The position numbers and the translations under genes were made by a program. This document shows, in pieces, positions 51,101-62,500 of a stretch of 64,000 nt of DNA. The stretch is from Acanthaster planci (taxonomy: Eukaryota > Echinodermata > Asteroidea > Valvatida > Acanthasteridae). The stretch is from NCBI RefSeq assembly GCF_001949145.1, contig NW_019091672.1, positions 1,588 through 65,587 on the forward strand. Reading direction: 5' to 3'. Numbering within the stretch: position 1 is the stretch's first letter; every line of letters begins with the position of its first letter. The notes under the pieces were generated by a model. It was not told the DNA's origin. It saw only the letters and a program-made list of their open reading frames with translations, and searched no databases.

Positions 51101-52487
51101 CCTGTGTGCATGATGTGTCCAGCATGTGCCAAAGTCATATTGTTTACAAATGTCATGTCATTGGTCATGGGGCTACATGAACAGATGAAGTACCACATTT
51201 TAGATGAATTGTGTCAAGTGTGAGACACATTGACTTGGATAATGTTGAGACATTTTCCACAGACATTGGTCAACAATAGTGGGGCCAGCCCAACTGCAGC
51301 ACTACAGTTGGGACTGTCCCAACTATAGTTGGGACTTATGCTATAGTTGGGGCGTAAGACACATAGCCATGTTCAACTTGGAAAGAGTTCCATACACGGA
51401 CAATGCTTGACACCTTGTGCACAAATCCTATGAGACTGGTCTGCAAAATTCCAAGTGTTTTGTATTCTTCCTGCTTTTCATTCAACTTCTTAACAATTGA
51501 CAATTTGTTTTGTACAGTAATATGTGCCATCTTGCTCAAAGGGCAAAAAGAACATGCACGTCAATTGAAACTTTGCACTTTCCACTGAGTGATTATCAAC
51601 GAGGGTTTACTAAATAATAACAGTACTAATGGTAACGAAAAGAGTTCCATGTACATGTATGATCTAAGGACGCTACTTGACACCCTGTGCACAAACCCTA
51701 TGGGACTTGTCTGAAAAAAAGTGTTTCCTAAGTAAACGCCTTGACTTTTTCCCTCCTAAATTAAACTTTTCTGGAGATGGTTTTGATTTCTGGTGGCTAA
51801 TAAGTCACTGTGCGGAAGAATTACTGGCGTTTGTATGTAAAACTCTTCCCAGCAAGTTTTCCAGTTAGGCCTAGGCCTACACCATTTACTTGTAAGTTGT
51901 AGGCATAACTCCTGTTAACCAAAAGAATACTCTAGCTAGGCTTACATGTGGATAAAGTTCCTATCATGCCTATAACAGAAACTGTCGTGGTTGTGCTCAT
52001 ACTTTCGCCGCATAAACCTAAGCCCAGCCCCGTTTATATCACTTTGTCAGTGGCGTTTGCGAACTGTTTGCCAACCACAGCTGTAGTGACTGTGTGTGTA
52101 GGCGCCTGCGCCATATCAATGGACCACATCCCCTTGATAAACAAGTGACAAACAACACAAGCATGACATGGTAGGCCTAGGCCTACTCACCAAGATTTGC
52201 TGTCTGCTGCCGGGGCCCTCTGCTCCTCCAGTCCCTGTGGCATTACCCTCGGTCTTGGTCTTATTCTGTCCCCCGTCTTGCTTTGGACCCTTTGGTTGTC
52301 GTCTGCTTCGGTTGTCCTGGTAGCGCTGGTGGAGTATTTCTTTCTCCTGGCGCTCCTGCGACCATCGCTCGTCCTTCGTCGAGTCATAACGCGACAGGGA
52401 CAACTCCTGATGTTTCCTGCACCGCTCAAGTCTCTCCTTGATCCGATTGACGACTTGCTGCTTCTTGGGGGGCATAAAATCCCCCAT
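21525..52487 (-). CDS. MAML: Mastermind-like transcriptional co-activator (two coding exons, complete)
   Basis: Mastermind binds the groove formed by the Notch intracellular domain and CSL/RBPJ and recruits p300/CBP and the transcription machinery in the nucleus. Exon 1 (52487-52191) gives 99 residues and exon 2 (24194-21525) gives 889 residues plus the stop, joined in phase 0 (ATC TTG | AAC AAA) for 988 residues; human MAML1 is about 1016. The donor is GTGAGT and the acceptor TTTTATTTGTTTCAG. Residues about 10-65, including NRIKERLERCRKH and SRYDS, match the MAML N-terminal helix. Basic clusters follow (RSRRQPKGPK, ERKRPH). An acidic helical block (about 201-252, starting WTDDKRQDLEKLL) resembles the p300-binding region. 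Several poly-Gln tracts follow, and the C-terminus is acidic (VDFDLDLLENILK, 974-986). The linking of the exons across 28 kb is inference from phase, order and family architecture. Extra small exons are possible. Confidence 0.9.
26512..26627 (-). other. Exon-like GC-rich island inside the mastermind intron
   Basis: On the - strand, a pyrimidine/AT stretch ending TATTCAG precedes an open segment of 116 bases (113 if the second CAG is used) that ends at a GTAATA donor. One frame reads SVQMVPDAQHNATVEDRDQF and continues MARLYGAPGYLYLQLESHG, with normal codon use and far higher GC than its flanks. I do not recognise the peptide. The length is not a multiple of three, so inserting it between the two mastermind exons would shift the frame and meet a stop. 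It could be a poison exon, an exon of a nested gene, or a fossil of a mobile element. Confidence 0.35.
28993..29340. repeat. Diverged 210 bp duplication
   Basis: Two segments starting at about 28993 and 29202 align in the same orientation. Both have (A)GTxTTTGAGGT, then GAACAG, GTCAACC, ATCCACTTGA, CATGA.AATGAA and CACAGCTGC in the same order and spacing, with many substitutions between. This looks like an old local tandem duplication of non-coding sequence. Confidence 0.45.
42514..42734. other. Assembly gap (221 N)
   Basis: 221 unspecified bases interrupt the mastermind intron. The sequence on the right flank is a TACATG-type repeat tract, a likely cause of the failed assembly. Confidence 0.99.
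43577..43606. repeat. Short palindromic hairpin
   Basis: TAGTGCCC at 43577-43584 and GGGCACTA at 43599-43606 form an eight-base perfect stem around a GC-rich loop, next to a TACATG tract. It may be the end of a small foldback element; no partner end was found. Confidence 0.4.
44195..45030. repeat. Cluster of degenerate TTTGTCAC..GGACAGACA repeats
   Basis: The word CATTTGTCAC followed by (A)TGGACAGACA occurs at 44201-44220 and 44381-44400. Variants follow at 44431-44450 (ATGTCACATGGACGGACATT) and 44595-44615 (CATTTGTCACAGGGACAGACA). Partial copies occur near 44645, 44826 and 45003. Between some copies the related TnACGTTTGTnACA appears (44402-44414, 44617-44628). The copies are unevenly spaced and lie in non-coding AT-rich sequence. 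Confidence 0.55.
46870..47810. mobile_element. Non-autonomous DNA transposon-like element with terminal inverted repeats
   Basis: The left end starts TACCGTAATTTTCGGAACAT. The right end, read on the - strand, starts TACTGTAGTTTCTGGGATAT and matches most of it. Subterminal motifs also repeat: TACACCAGGCAGCTTA occurs near the left end (about 46943) and near the right end (about 47770), and TGCGGCTTATGCGCTGG / TGCGGCTTGCATG are adjacent at about 47688-47712. There is no transposase frame inside. The ends resemble CCGTATTTT-type terminal repeats of short animal elements, but I do not assign a superfamily. A target-site duplication is not clear. Confidence 0.6.
51011..51354. mobile_element. MITE with about 76-base terminal inverted repeats and TA flanks
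   Basis: Left arm (51011-51086) and right arm (51279-51354) are reverse complements with few mismatches. Both arms are built from alternating CCCAACT and AGTTGGG blocks, so each arm can also fold on itself. The element is flanked by TA at 51009-51010 and 51355-51356, as expected for insertion at a TA dinucleotide. It is 344 bases long, has no coding capacity, and lies in the mastermind intron about 0.8 kb from exon 1. Confidence 0.8.
52191..52487 (-). CDS. MAML: Mastermind exon 1: Notch/CSL-binding helix
   Basis: Residues 1-99 begin MGDFMPPKKQQVVNRIKERL. The spacing of NRIKERLERCRKHQ, SRYDS and ILHQRYQ follows human MAML1 ERLRRRIELCRRH, ARYEAV and ALHQRC, the helix that lies on the Notch ankyrin repeats and CSL. 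The start is the ATG at 52487. The frame extends six codons upstream only through a GTG, and a second in-frame ATG is four codons later. The exon ends with RQQIL at GTGAGT. Confidence 0.92.
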
Positions 52488-52898
52488 AGTGTCTGCTACA
52501 ACCACAATGGTGCCGGTTGGTTCGCAACAACTACCCCGGAAAATGGGGTTTGGAAGGAGTATCTCTGCCGGGCCCAGCTTACTTCGTTAAATACGTACAT
52601 GTAGTGTACAGATTCTGTGCGTGTGCGAAGTGTATGCCATAGACGCACTCGCTGTATTAGGCCTAGATGTACTGTAAGTTTCCGGCCGGCTTGATTGCGT
52701 GCAGCTGACCCTATCACTACCACTGGATGTAAATGAACAACATAAAAAAGCGCACTGAGTACCGCACCGTATGTATCGTACGCGCCCGGCCCCAGCACTA
52801 CATATAGTGCTTGCACTCTCGCACGTCGACGAAGAACAGGCGATGACATTAGCATACATGAATATGCATAAAGTTCTTCCTGCACTGTCCACATGGGT

Positions 52899-53076
52899 AC
52901 GTGTACATGTACATGTACATGTACATACTGAACATGTACACTGTACATGTACTGCTACACGTATACAAGTACAGTGTACATGCACATGTAAATGTACAAG
53001 TACATTGTACATGTACTGTACATATAGATGTACATGTACATGTATACTGTACATGTACATTTACATGTACTGTACG
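52899..53076. repeat. Dense TACATGTA palindromic array upstream of mastermind
   Basis: About 178 bases consist almost entirely of TACATG, GTACATGTAC and near variants (TACACTG, TACAAG, TACATTTA). The unit is its own reverse complement. The array lies about 410-590 bases upstream of the mastermind start codon, so it falls in the promoter or 5' UTR region. Similar shorter tracts occur throughout the mastermind intron. Confidence 0.85.
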
Positions 53077-56000
53077 TTAGTTTCGTAGCAGACACCAAAG
53101 CTCCGCCCTGCGCCTTGTAAGATACATGTAGGTTTTTTTTCGAAATCAAAGTTTGGAGGCCGGATCTTTTCCTCCTGAATGACATCATACTCTACCCGAA
53201 CTCACAAACAATTTGTCCAGTTGGCACATAGCATTGCAGTAAAAAAAGTTCTAAGGGAAATTCAAATGTTCACATCGAAATCTTGATTCATACTTTTGAA
53301 ATAAGGCTACCATTTTAGTTTTGTTGGGATTTTTCCAACTAAACGAAAGATCAAACCGAAACACTGGTCATTATTGCAAAACAATTCAAACTATTCAACT
53401 ACTCAAATGCCATTTTACATGATTGCCACTTCTGAATTCCTGAGTGTTTCAAAATTGACCATGGCCGCCGACCGATTCATGACTAGATTATCGGAGGCCA
53501 AATAAACTTGGGGGGGTCAGGATCATTTTTACTCATATCTTTGTTATACACACGCACATAGTATACAAGTACATATATATGTACTTTCTGTGCAAATTAT
53601 ATGTGCCCATTGTGCGTGTTTATTCATGACATTACTCGGCCGAGGTTTTTATTTGACGTGATTTCTTAAGCCGATGTTTTACTTGTAGTATAGTAAGTTT
53701 CATTTTCTTTGGTCACTCAGTGTCTCATTTATGTGTTATCAAATGGAAACCCTATCCCAAAAAAACATATAATGAACCGTCGGTTGAGCGATTTATTGTG
53801 TAACTGTTCATTAGAGAAGTAGTAATTCCCTTTATTCATGAACGGTTCCGTTTCGATGTTTTTGTTAATATGGCTATGATGCAGCGAAACAGAACAGAAT
53901 CATACTTTCGTTCAGAAAAACTGTAATCATCGATTTTACGTCAATTAAAAATCTTGAAACAATCGCATCTCTTAGTTTAGTCTGAGCAATAAGAACTACT
54001 CCATGCACTAGTGTTAGTTTTAGCGTCCCTTCACCGTGTTTCAAGTATATATGTGGAAAAAAGGGCCTGCACTGGGACAGTAACAACGAACTTGAAGTTC
54101 CGGCCTCTCTTATAGACAAAAAATGTTGGTACCATAAAAGGTGTTGCTGTTCAGGCTTACATCCGGTTTACATCCACTTTGGGATTTGTTACTGTTTTAT
54201 GATAGTCAATCCTCGTTATTAAATAGGAGCACCATGAATACGTCATTCTGTTTTCAATACGGTTCTTCATTGATTTGTTTACTGTTATCCGCCACGAGTT
54301 GAAGTGCACCCTCACTGGCAATGGAGAGACAGGCTAGCGAAAGTTTGTCAACCGGCTCGTATCGTGCACGCAACAAGCGCCCTCTTGAAGACCATCCATT
54401 CAAATTTTATTAGTCTGATATCTAAAAAAAAATAGAACGTAACTTGGTCGCACGTGCTTAGCACGTCCTGTCTGCGCATGCGGTGAGTTCTCACCAAAGG
54501 GCCGTTTAAGCCACAGACAAAAAACAAAAACAGTAATCTACATTTTAGTAATGGACATCAATGACATAAACACATAGACCACCAATCTTGCTCTCAACCG
54601 TAATTTCAAGAAGTATGGGCAAAATGATGGATCGCATTACGCGCAACGCACTTACATTGCTGGTATTTGTTTACATTGTGCTCCCAAAATACGTTCACTG
54701 TTTTGCTCCTTTGTGTTCCCATCCCTTCGTCCCGCTGGTTGCATCTGCATTGTCTTGTCCGTCTAAATAGGCCGGATTAAGCACATAGATGATTTTTTTT
54801 ATAATAGAGAAAAATAGCTTCATAGAATTTTATGGCTGGAATTCTTCAACTGTGTGTAAATTCCCTATGCCGAGGGGTGAATTTGCTCATAGTTTTGATT
54901 TTAGTCGGTCGCCGAGCAGATTACGAAATTATCATTGAATACGGTCTGGTGGTCTATGCGTTTATGTTCTTTTTTATTTAATTAATTTTTTCAATCCCCT
55001 GTTCCGCCAGTAGCGTTACTTGTTTATATATATTTTTTTTGGTTTAATTTTCTTTGGGGGGGTGGTTCAACGATCACGACATGTATAGTGACTAGGATTG
55101 TGTTGTCATTCATTATCAAAATTCGTTGGTATTCAGTTTTAAAATTCAAATAAAAAAGAACGATTATCCATTATTAACCTACATGATGCTTTCGGCGTTT
55201 TGACATGTTATAATGCATACACATGCAGTTCTCGTTAGCTCGGTTCGTACTAAGGATAAACACTGCACTGCAACTCTGCCAATGGTCGAAGCAAAGTGAT
55301 CCACGTGACCAACAAGGCCTGCATCGGAAAATATTGTTTTCAAGATGTATTTTTTTTTTATTAAAATATTGTTGCTTTCGCGCAGTCCCAACAGGCGATT
55401 GGCTGATTAAATATTTGTCAGTTGCTATTTGAATGTCTTAATAGGGGAATGAATACGTGATTGGTCGGTCTTAAATGTACGTTTGAGACCGGCTCAGGAG
55501 AATGGACGCGACTAATGCCCTGGGCAATTTTGACAAAACCCTCTTTCTACAAACTTTTGGAAGGAAATTATTGATAAAAACCACTTTGGTCCAGGTTGAA
55601 GCTCTGAACAATCTGTCCAACAGATAAGAAACACCCCTTCCCCGAAAAAAAATCTCGCCCCACACAACTGCAGAAGCTCAAATCCAAGTGACTGTCGATG
55701 AAAACTCTCCATGACTTGCTTCTGGGAACACAGGTAGTATCCAATAAGTTCTTTTAAGGCCAAGTTAAAGCGATTAGTTTAATGTCCACCCTATTAGTAT
55801 TACTCTTAAAACGGTCACACACGCGCGCACCCACAAGAAGGGGCGATGTCGCTTGTCAAGTCGGGCAATGGAGGCAAAGGATAGGATATGTAATGAGTTA
55901 TCAAACACCTAACCACTGAAGTGTGGCTTTTAAAGTTTGTTGAATTTAGATTTTAAAAAGGTTAATTAATACGTGTTTTACAGTTGATTCTTCTTCTCCT

Positions 56001-56498
56001 GTTTTTTTTCTGATACTCTCATCTTTGTATCTTTCAGTACATCATTAGGCCTACCGAAACATCTAGAAGAACGTTTCTGAATAATTCGCGGCATTTCTCA
56101 TCTTTTTCCTTTTTGTTGGTTGGTTGGTTTGGCTCCAGAAAAGAATATCAGTTTTTGAACTATGAACTTCGGCCAATTACCCATTTGCAGCGCCGTCCGT
56201 AATTTCTACATAATCTACGGCCTAATGGGGAATTCTTTTTGAATACACAATCACGCATCAAGCGCCGAGCTTTGCATTTGGAGTTTTTAATAATTAACAT
56301 ATTAATAAAAGACGTTGTTGTTGTGTAAATCATTTCTAGGTCGGTGCCAAGGTACAGAGATGGGTCGTGAAGGCTGACGTGATCAGTTCTGAATCCACAT
56401 TTTCAGAGCGATTTACTACATCTCAATGTTCTCAATGCCCAGATGTCACTTTTGTATGTAAATTGAATTTCTTAAAATTATATATGCATTCCAGAGAT
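53077..56498. other. Divergent intergenic region between mastermind and the SRCR gene
   Basis: Mastermind is transcribed leftwards and the SRCR gene rightwards, so this 3.4 kb contains both upstream regions. I see no supportable gene. A 24-base inverted-repeat pair lies at 54564-54967. The part just before 56499 must hold the SRCR 5' UTR, but no TATA box or initiator stands out. Confidence 0.5.
54564..54967. mobile_element. Possible MITE with 24-base inverted ends
   Basis: The left end ACATAAACACATAGACCACC (54564 onward) and the right end read on the - strand, ACATAAACGCATAGACCACC (from 54967), agree at 21 of 24 positions. The 404-base interval has no coding potential that I trust. Homology weakens quickly inside the arms and no target-site duplication is obvious. 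Confidence 0.45.
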
Positions 56499-56577
56499 AT
56501 GGCGATATCCATTTCGCAATTGGTGCAGACAACTCTTCTCGCCACAGCCATCGTAACAGTTTATGCAGGCAACAAAG
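56499..56577 (+). CDS. SRCR gene exon 1 (signal peptide)
   Basis: It encodes 26 residues plus one base, [20 protein letters not shown] then VYAGNK, ending at donor GTAGGG. The Gly/Asp codon is completed in the next exon. The ATG at 56499 is chosen because it directly precedes the hydrophobic stretch. The ATG at 56484 is equally in frame. Confidence 0.75.
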
Positions 56578-59500
56578 GTAGGGGCTGTATTTTGTTTGTG
56601 TGCTCTTTAAAACAGTATTGCCAGAAATAATTTTTCGTAACAGCTAGTACGATCACCTTGGCATTTTGTAATGACGAAATATTCTTTTCTCACATTAGAA
56701 ATGGAATTCCTGATGTAGGCCAGTTGAGTCATGGTCATTCTTTATAAATGACTGGATGACCATGACGAAAATGGATGTTGGGAATTTTATATGATTTCTT
56801 TAGTGATTCAACATTTAAGGAATAAGTGACAGATTTTGTTCACAGTTTAGGCCTAATGCAACTCGAATCTCTCACTCCTTATATTGGCAAATTACTTGTC
56901 TGATGCATAACCTAAGCATGTAGTTTATTTCTGCATTTCTTCTGTTTCGTGTAGACGGGGATGTCAAGTTCCTTCAGTATAACGACCGTCCATCTGACAC
57001 TCCCTTTGAAGGTGTAGTGCAAGTGTACAGGGAGCTCGAGGGTAACTGGGGCGGTATATGCTCTAACGGTGCCAGCATAACGGACGCCACGGTGATCTGC
57101 AGGGGACTGGGGTACAAGCTGGCTACGAGGGTCACGAATGCCGCCAAAGATTTCCCCGATCATGAGAACAAAGAAGTGACTCTATCTGAAGTTTCCTGTT
57201 CTGGATCTGAGACGCACTTGGGTCACTGTAGTTTGACTTGGAACAACGGGGAGGCATCTTGTTCCGACAACGACGTCCTTGCTGTTGCTTGCAGCCCCAT
57301 TACTGGTAGGAGCATGCTTCCATCCAAAGTTAATGTTTTGCCATAAAGCTGATGGCACATCTTAACAGAATAAATGTTCTACTTGTTTACACCTAAGGAC
57401 AAGTACGTTTTCTTTGTCAACCTTACTGAAAATTAGATTTTGTCAATCTACATGTTAACAAGCCGGGAGTTGAAAAAAGGCACGACTTGGTGCTTCCAAA
57501 AGTGAAAGCAATTAAGTCATATCTCAAACACTGCAAGCTTCCACACTCTAACAGGTTCCACTAAATGTTACCGATACGGCGCGACAAATTTATACACTCC
57601 ATTCTTCAAAATTCTGGAATTGTTGTCTATTAATTTATCTCATATCAAACCGTAAGGCTGGCCTCGACTTTGAAAAGTTATAGTTCCATGTACCATCGAA
57701 CTGTGACAGTGGCATTTTTTTCAATGATGTCCCTGTCACAGTTTGTAAGTGGATTTATAGACCTTTCTTTTTCTTCCATGCGCCGATCACCATTGTTATA
57801 TGGGTGGCCAACATTTGCAGAAGGTTTATCTTTAATGGGCAACCACTTTTGACTTAAAACGCACCTTCTGTATTAACGAGTAGTATTTTAATTCAGCATC
57901 ATAGTTTGTCTTTTCATTGCTGCGTGAGGTTCTCTGAACACTTTGTGGATGACTTTTGTTTGTGTATACATTCAGCCATACTTTCCAATAATGTATAGGC
58001 ACTTATGGCCATATAATTCCCAATTTGGACAAGGATGGTACTTACCTCGTTCCATGTATTGCAATCCGACCACCCCTTGAAGCTATAGAACAGTACTCAC
58101 TGGTCATTTAAAGTTCGGAGAATGGCGCCCTATTCAACATTGAACAAAACTCTTCTATTATGTGCGCCCCTCACTCAAGTGCTGGATCGTCCGAAGCTTG
58201 AGGAGCAGTGATGACGGTAGAGGTGACCTGTGACCCAGTTTCTTGTTTCTTGCAGTTTCTTGCCTGCCGAAATACACACATAAAAATAAAGAAGGGGAGA
58301 CGGAGTCTCTCCTCCACTGTTTGATATAATTCCAATTACAGTTCACTTAAGTACCCTACATAATAATGGAATTATATTACGCCAATTCCGGAGAGACTCA
58401 CCTTGTATGCTTCCAAGCATGGCTGTCAAGGCGCTGACGCCAGAACTGCTTGACCAAACTCTGATCCTCTGTTGCGGGAGTTGGCAATTGGTAGTCACGG
58501 GTGACTAGTCTGCCGTTTTCATGATGACTTGAGCTGTCACCTCAGAATTTGACATGTTAGGAAGTGATTGCATCCCTGATTCAGTAGGCCTTGAAACATG
58601 AAGTATCAAGGCCCACCTCTTTGAGAACAAATTTCAACCCTCTGGCGTCAGTGGATGACATTACCGGATGGTGGGTTTTGGAGTATGACAAGAGGTGCTG
58701 GGTCATACCACAGTTTCCATTCTCTCTAAGATGAGAAGTCATGTGAAGGTATTCCTGCAGAGTGCATACAGAGAAGAGGTTTCTGTTAGCTTTAACAAGG
58801 ACAATTTTTATTTCGTGGAAGGGTTTGTTAGCTGAAACAGGTTCCTCAGAAGGTTTCACCGACCAGAATACATAATTTCCATTGGAATACCTCGACGTAT
58901 GATTGATGTCAATTGTTGTGACAGACGAACAGTGACAAGCTATACCGAGTGCGATAAACATGGTTACTTTGTGATTTAATGAGAGATAACCGACGACTGT
59001 CAGCTAGAGGCTTAAAATAATTCAACATAGTTGTCATATTCCGTGTTAAATTATACCGCGGCGTAGAGGACGCAAATTTACGATATACCATTGAAGAAAT
59101 GTTTAACTAAATTACGTTGCCCTAGTCGTGCTCCGTCTGCAAAGACGTGTGCTGGGGAAATTGCCGATTTGTATACATTGAGAGTTATGTTCATGTAGAG
59201 TAATCCTGAATCTAACAAATCCCGAATTTAACAAGAACGATAAACATACCACTAGAGGGGACTTAACAGGATCAGCTTGCCTCGGAAGACACCAGCTTTG
59301 CGCGTCGAATCCAAGATGAGTCATAATGTCTCTTGGACAGATCCCTCCCGGATGACATGCCTGTGAAGGACACAGACTGCGAAATTCCCACTGAACAGAG
59401 GTATTCCCTGACAGCTTACGTGCTGCTAAGAACATTTGATCTGCACGTGGGTGGATTAGTGTTCTGCTGTGGGATAATCGAAGATCTCTTCTCTAGGGTA

Positions 59501-62500
59501 GAATGATGAGATTTTGAACTGCTATCTCCAGAACTTGGGGTGCCAGATCTGTGTGCGCCAAACAGGGGCAATAAGCACAGTCCTTTCCTGCTCCTCACTG
59601 ATATTGTTCAAACACTTGGACAGAAGCGAAAAGAGAGGTAAATCATAACCTTTAATCCCCTCCAGTTCAGAAGTAGAGCGTCGACTCTTCGTGCCATGGG
59701 GTCTGGCTGCCATGACACGAAAGTTAGCAATTGAATATTGAGTTACTGAGTTGCAAACAGGTCCATGTCCAGGGAAACTCTAATCTGCTCAGAATTATGT
59801 GAAATATCAGAGTGATAAGTTGCCATCCCGCCCAGTAATTAAATTCACTGGAAATATTTTCTGCGGTGACATTCATGCATGCCCGGTAAGCTTTCTTACT
59901 GGATGATTCTGATTGTAATGTGATACAGTGTCAGGAGGTCTGGTCATCGATTGGACACTTTATACTGGGTCCCAGTAAGCAAGATACCACGGTTGTGTTT
60001 TCCACACTGGAGCTACGAGAAAAACTGTGGCCCTGTCTGACTATATCTTTTGGAGACATCTTGTGTTAGGAGAGCAAATGGAGAGACAGGCAAGAAGCCA
60101 GGTTTGCCCAGTTAATTGTTGAGGTAGCTACTACCAAGTCTGAGGGTCAGGAGGCAACGATACATACTGCGGAAGCTGACTGTTAAGACCTGATACAAAC
60201 AGGTCAACGGACGGCCGAATGCCAGGACTCTTGAACGATTATTGCAAACATCTCAGAATGCTAGCGTCATTCCATTTGTCGTTGAACAATCTGCGGACAT
60301 GTTTTGTATCCCAGTAGAGATATTCTTCTGTCAGAATTATTTTTCTAGCCAAGCACCAGATCTACAAATCTACTGACAGACAGTTCTTGAAAAATTTTAA
60401 AGTTACTTTACAGTTGACATAAGACAGAAATCCTTGTTTTCTGCTTGTAGCCTGACTCATATGCTGTGTTGATAACCGAAAAGCATGAAAAATTGACAGC
60501 AACTCCAGAAGATCGATGTGAAGGGCTTGATCCTCGCGCGACCAGCGACCACAGCATTGAGTCTCTTCCAAACAGGCTCTCCAACCCTGGAGCGAAGCAT
60601 CAGTTTAAGTGGTAATGTTGGGCACTGGATCCAGAGAGTCTGGCTGTTCCACACCTGGTTCAGCGTACCCATTCAAGTTTGACTCAGGACGCATGTGGCA
60701 GGGTTACCCAAGTCTCGTATAAATTGTGTCTGCGACAGTCCATGTTTTTGTCCTGTTGAAGGTTGCAATAGAACGGTGGTGCCGTAAATACTGCTCGAAT
60801 AACTAATGAGAGATGGCTGATCAGTTCGGCCAGGTCTTGCACTTCTGAAACTTGAGATTTAATATTTACTGCCATTGCTTTATCACTCTGTTGACTTTAT
60901 CCATTACCGAGGATTAAGTCATTGTTTCGGAGTTGATGAGGAAGACCAGCTGTGTTATCATTTTGACAGAGCGAACTGTGACTTGCCTTGATTTAGCGGG
61001 AATCCCAGCTCTTGGAGGAGAACTGCCGTTGTGTTCAAATTCCTTTGCATTCCTCCAATGATTTCCACAGTATTTCCAAATTCCTATACCTGATGAAGAC
61101 GAGCTGCAGGTGGCTTCAGAACTTTCATGAATGTTCTTAGAGCTCTCGAAAACATGAGTAGAAGCCAAGCAAACTGATGTATCTGGTTTTGCCGAATAAA
61201 ACGTAGGTACTTGCGGTGATCCCTGTAAAATTTGCACCATGAAGTATGCATCTGTGAGGTCTACTAAACTCAGAAAATCTCCTTGATGCACTAGGTCCTT
61301 GACAAGCTTTATTCCCTCCATTTTGAAGTGCTGATACAACGTGAACTTGTTCTGAGAACGCAAGCTCGGATAGGTCGGAGTTCTTTCGACTCCTTGGGGA
61401 ATAAAAAACAGGGAAGAAATAAACTTTGGTGTCACAGCCTTTTTCTGTTACAACTTCTGAACTTTTATTTGAAGATGTGCTGCATGTCATGAAGAAACTA
61501 AACGAGTGTGCTGTACCCTTTCCGGCAATTGAAAAGGGGGGGGTAAAGAAATTCTATTTTGTTGCCTTGAACCGACTGAAGAACCCACAACATAAGAAGA
61601 CCTGTCGGGGATAGTCAATCTACTTTTTTGATGATATGTCTCCAGCAATGCGAGTTGTCTTAATTGGATTTGCCAAGGGAAGACCTCATGGGTTGCTTGA
61701 AATTCCCAAAGCTTGGGAGACCACCAGCTGAGCGTCCACGGCGATATAAGGGGTAACTCGTGGGATCTTCTCTTAACTGCAGAATAGCACAGGGAAATCC
61801 TGCCCTCTCCCCCTCGGAGGAGAGTGTTGATGGAGAAGCCACTTTCGTGACCTTGGATGCAAATTTACTCGCTTTTTCAGTCTCCTCCATCTCCTTCAAG
61901 AGGTTTCCTCCGAAGAAAATCTCCATAGAGGGTGCTTTCTTCAATTAATCAAGACGCCGGTCGAGCAGATACGAGGCTTCGACCGGCTGATCCAAGTAAA
62001 ATAAGTGCATAGTAACATACACGATCCTCATCAATCATCTTGTCAACCAACTCTGGGCATGAGAAGAGCATCGAACAGATGAACAAGGGGATTCGAAAAT
62101 TCGGACTGGTTTTCTTGTAGGTATTCACACTCATATCACCGGATGCGGTAGAGACAACTGGTTATAGCTGCATGGACTGACAGTAGTAGTCGCTGGGCCT
62201 ATTTTCGATGGCTGCTGTTATAAAGGAAACCATGCACTGGTGATTACAGGAGAAGCCGACCGAATACGGCTGCACACGGCTGAATACGGCTGTAGGTGCA
62301 AGTGCATTGCTATGTTGGAATAGGCCAATCGTCCTGTTGTGTTGGGATCCATCACAGGGCAATGCCCCTGATGGGCGCCGGCGTTTGCCGGCAAGGTATT
62401 TCCTGAGGAATCTGGCGGAGCTGGGTCAACGTAAGGCGAGGATAACCCACAGAGGAGGATGGCTGCGCCGATTCTGGCATGAATGTACCGCGAGGAGATG

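Larger units (their letters stand above)
24240..52190 (-). other. MAML: 28 kb intron 1 of mastermind
   Basis: The intron runs from 52190 down to 24195. It is AT-rich and full of TACATG/CATGTA palindromic tracts. It contains a sequence gap (42514-42734), two inverted-repeat elements, a degenerate repeat cluster near 44.2-45.0 kb, a diverged duplication near 29.0-29.3 kb and one exon-like island at 26512-26627. No other coding segment in it looks convincing, so unmarked stretches should be read as intron in which I see nothing further. Confidence 0.75.
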
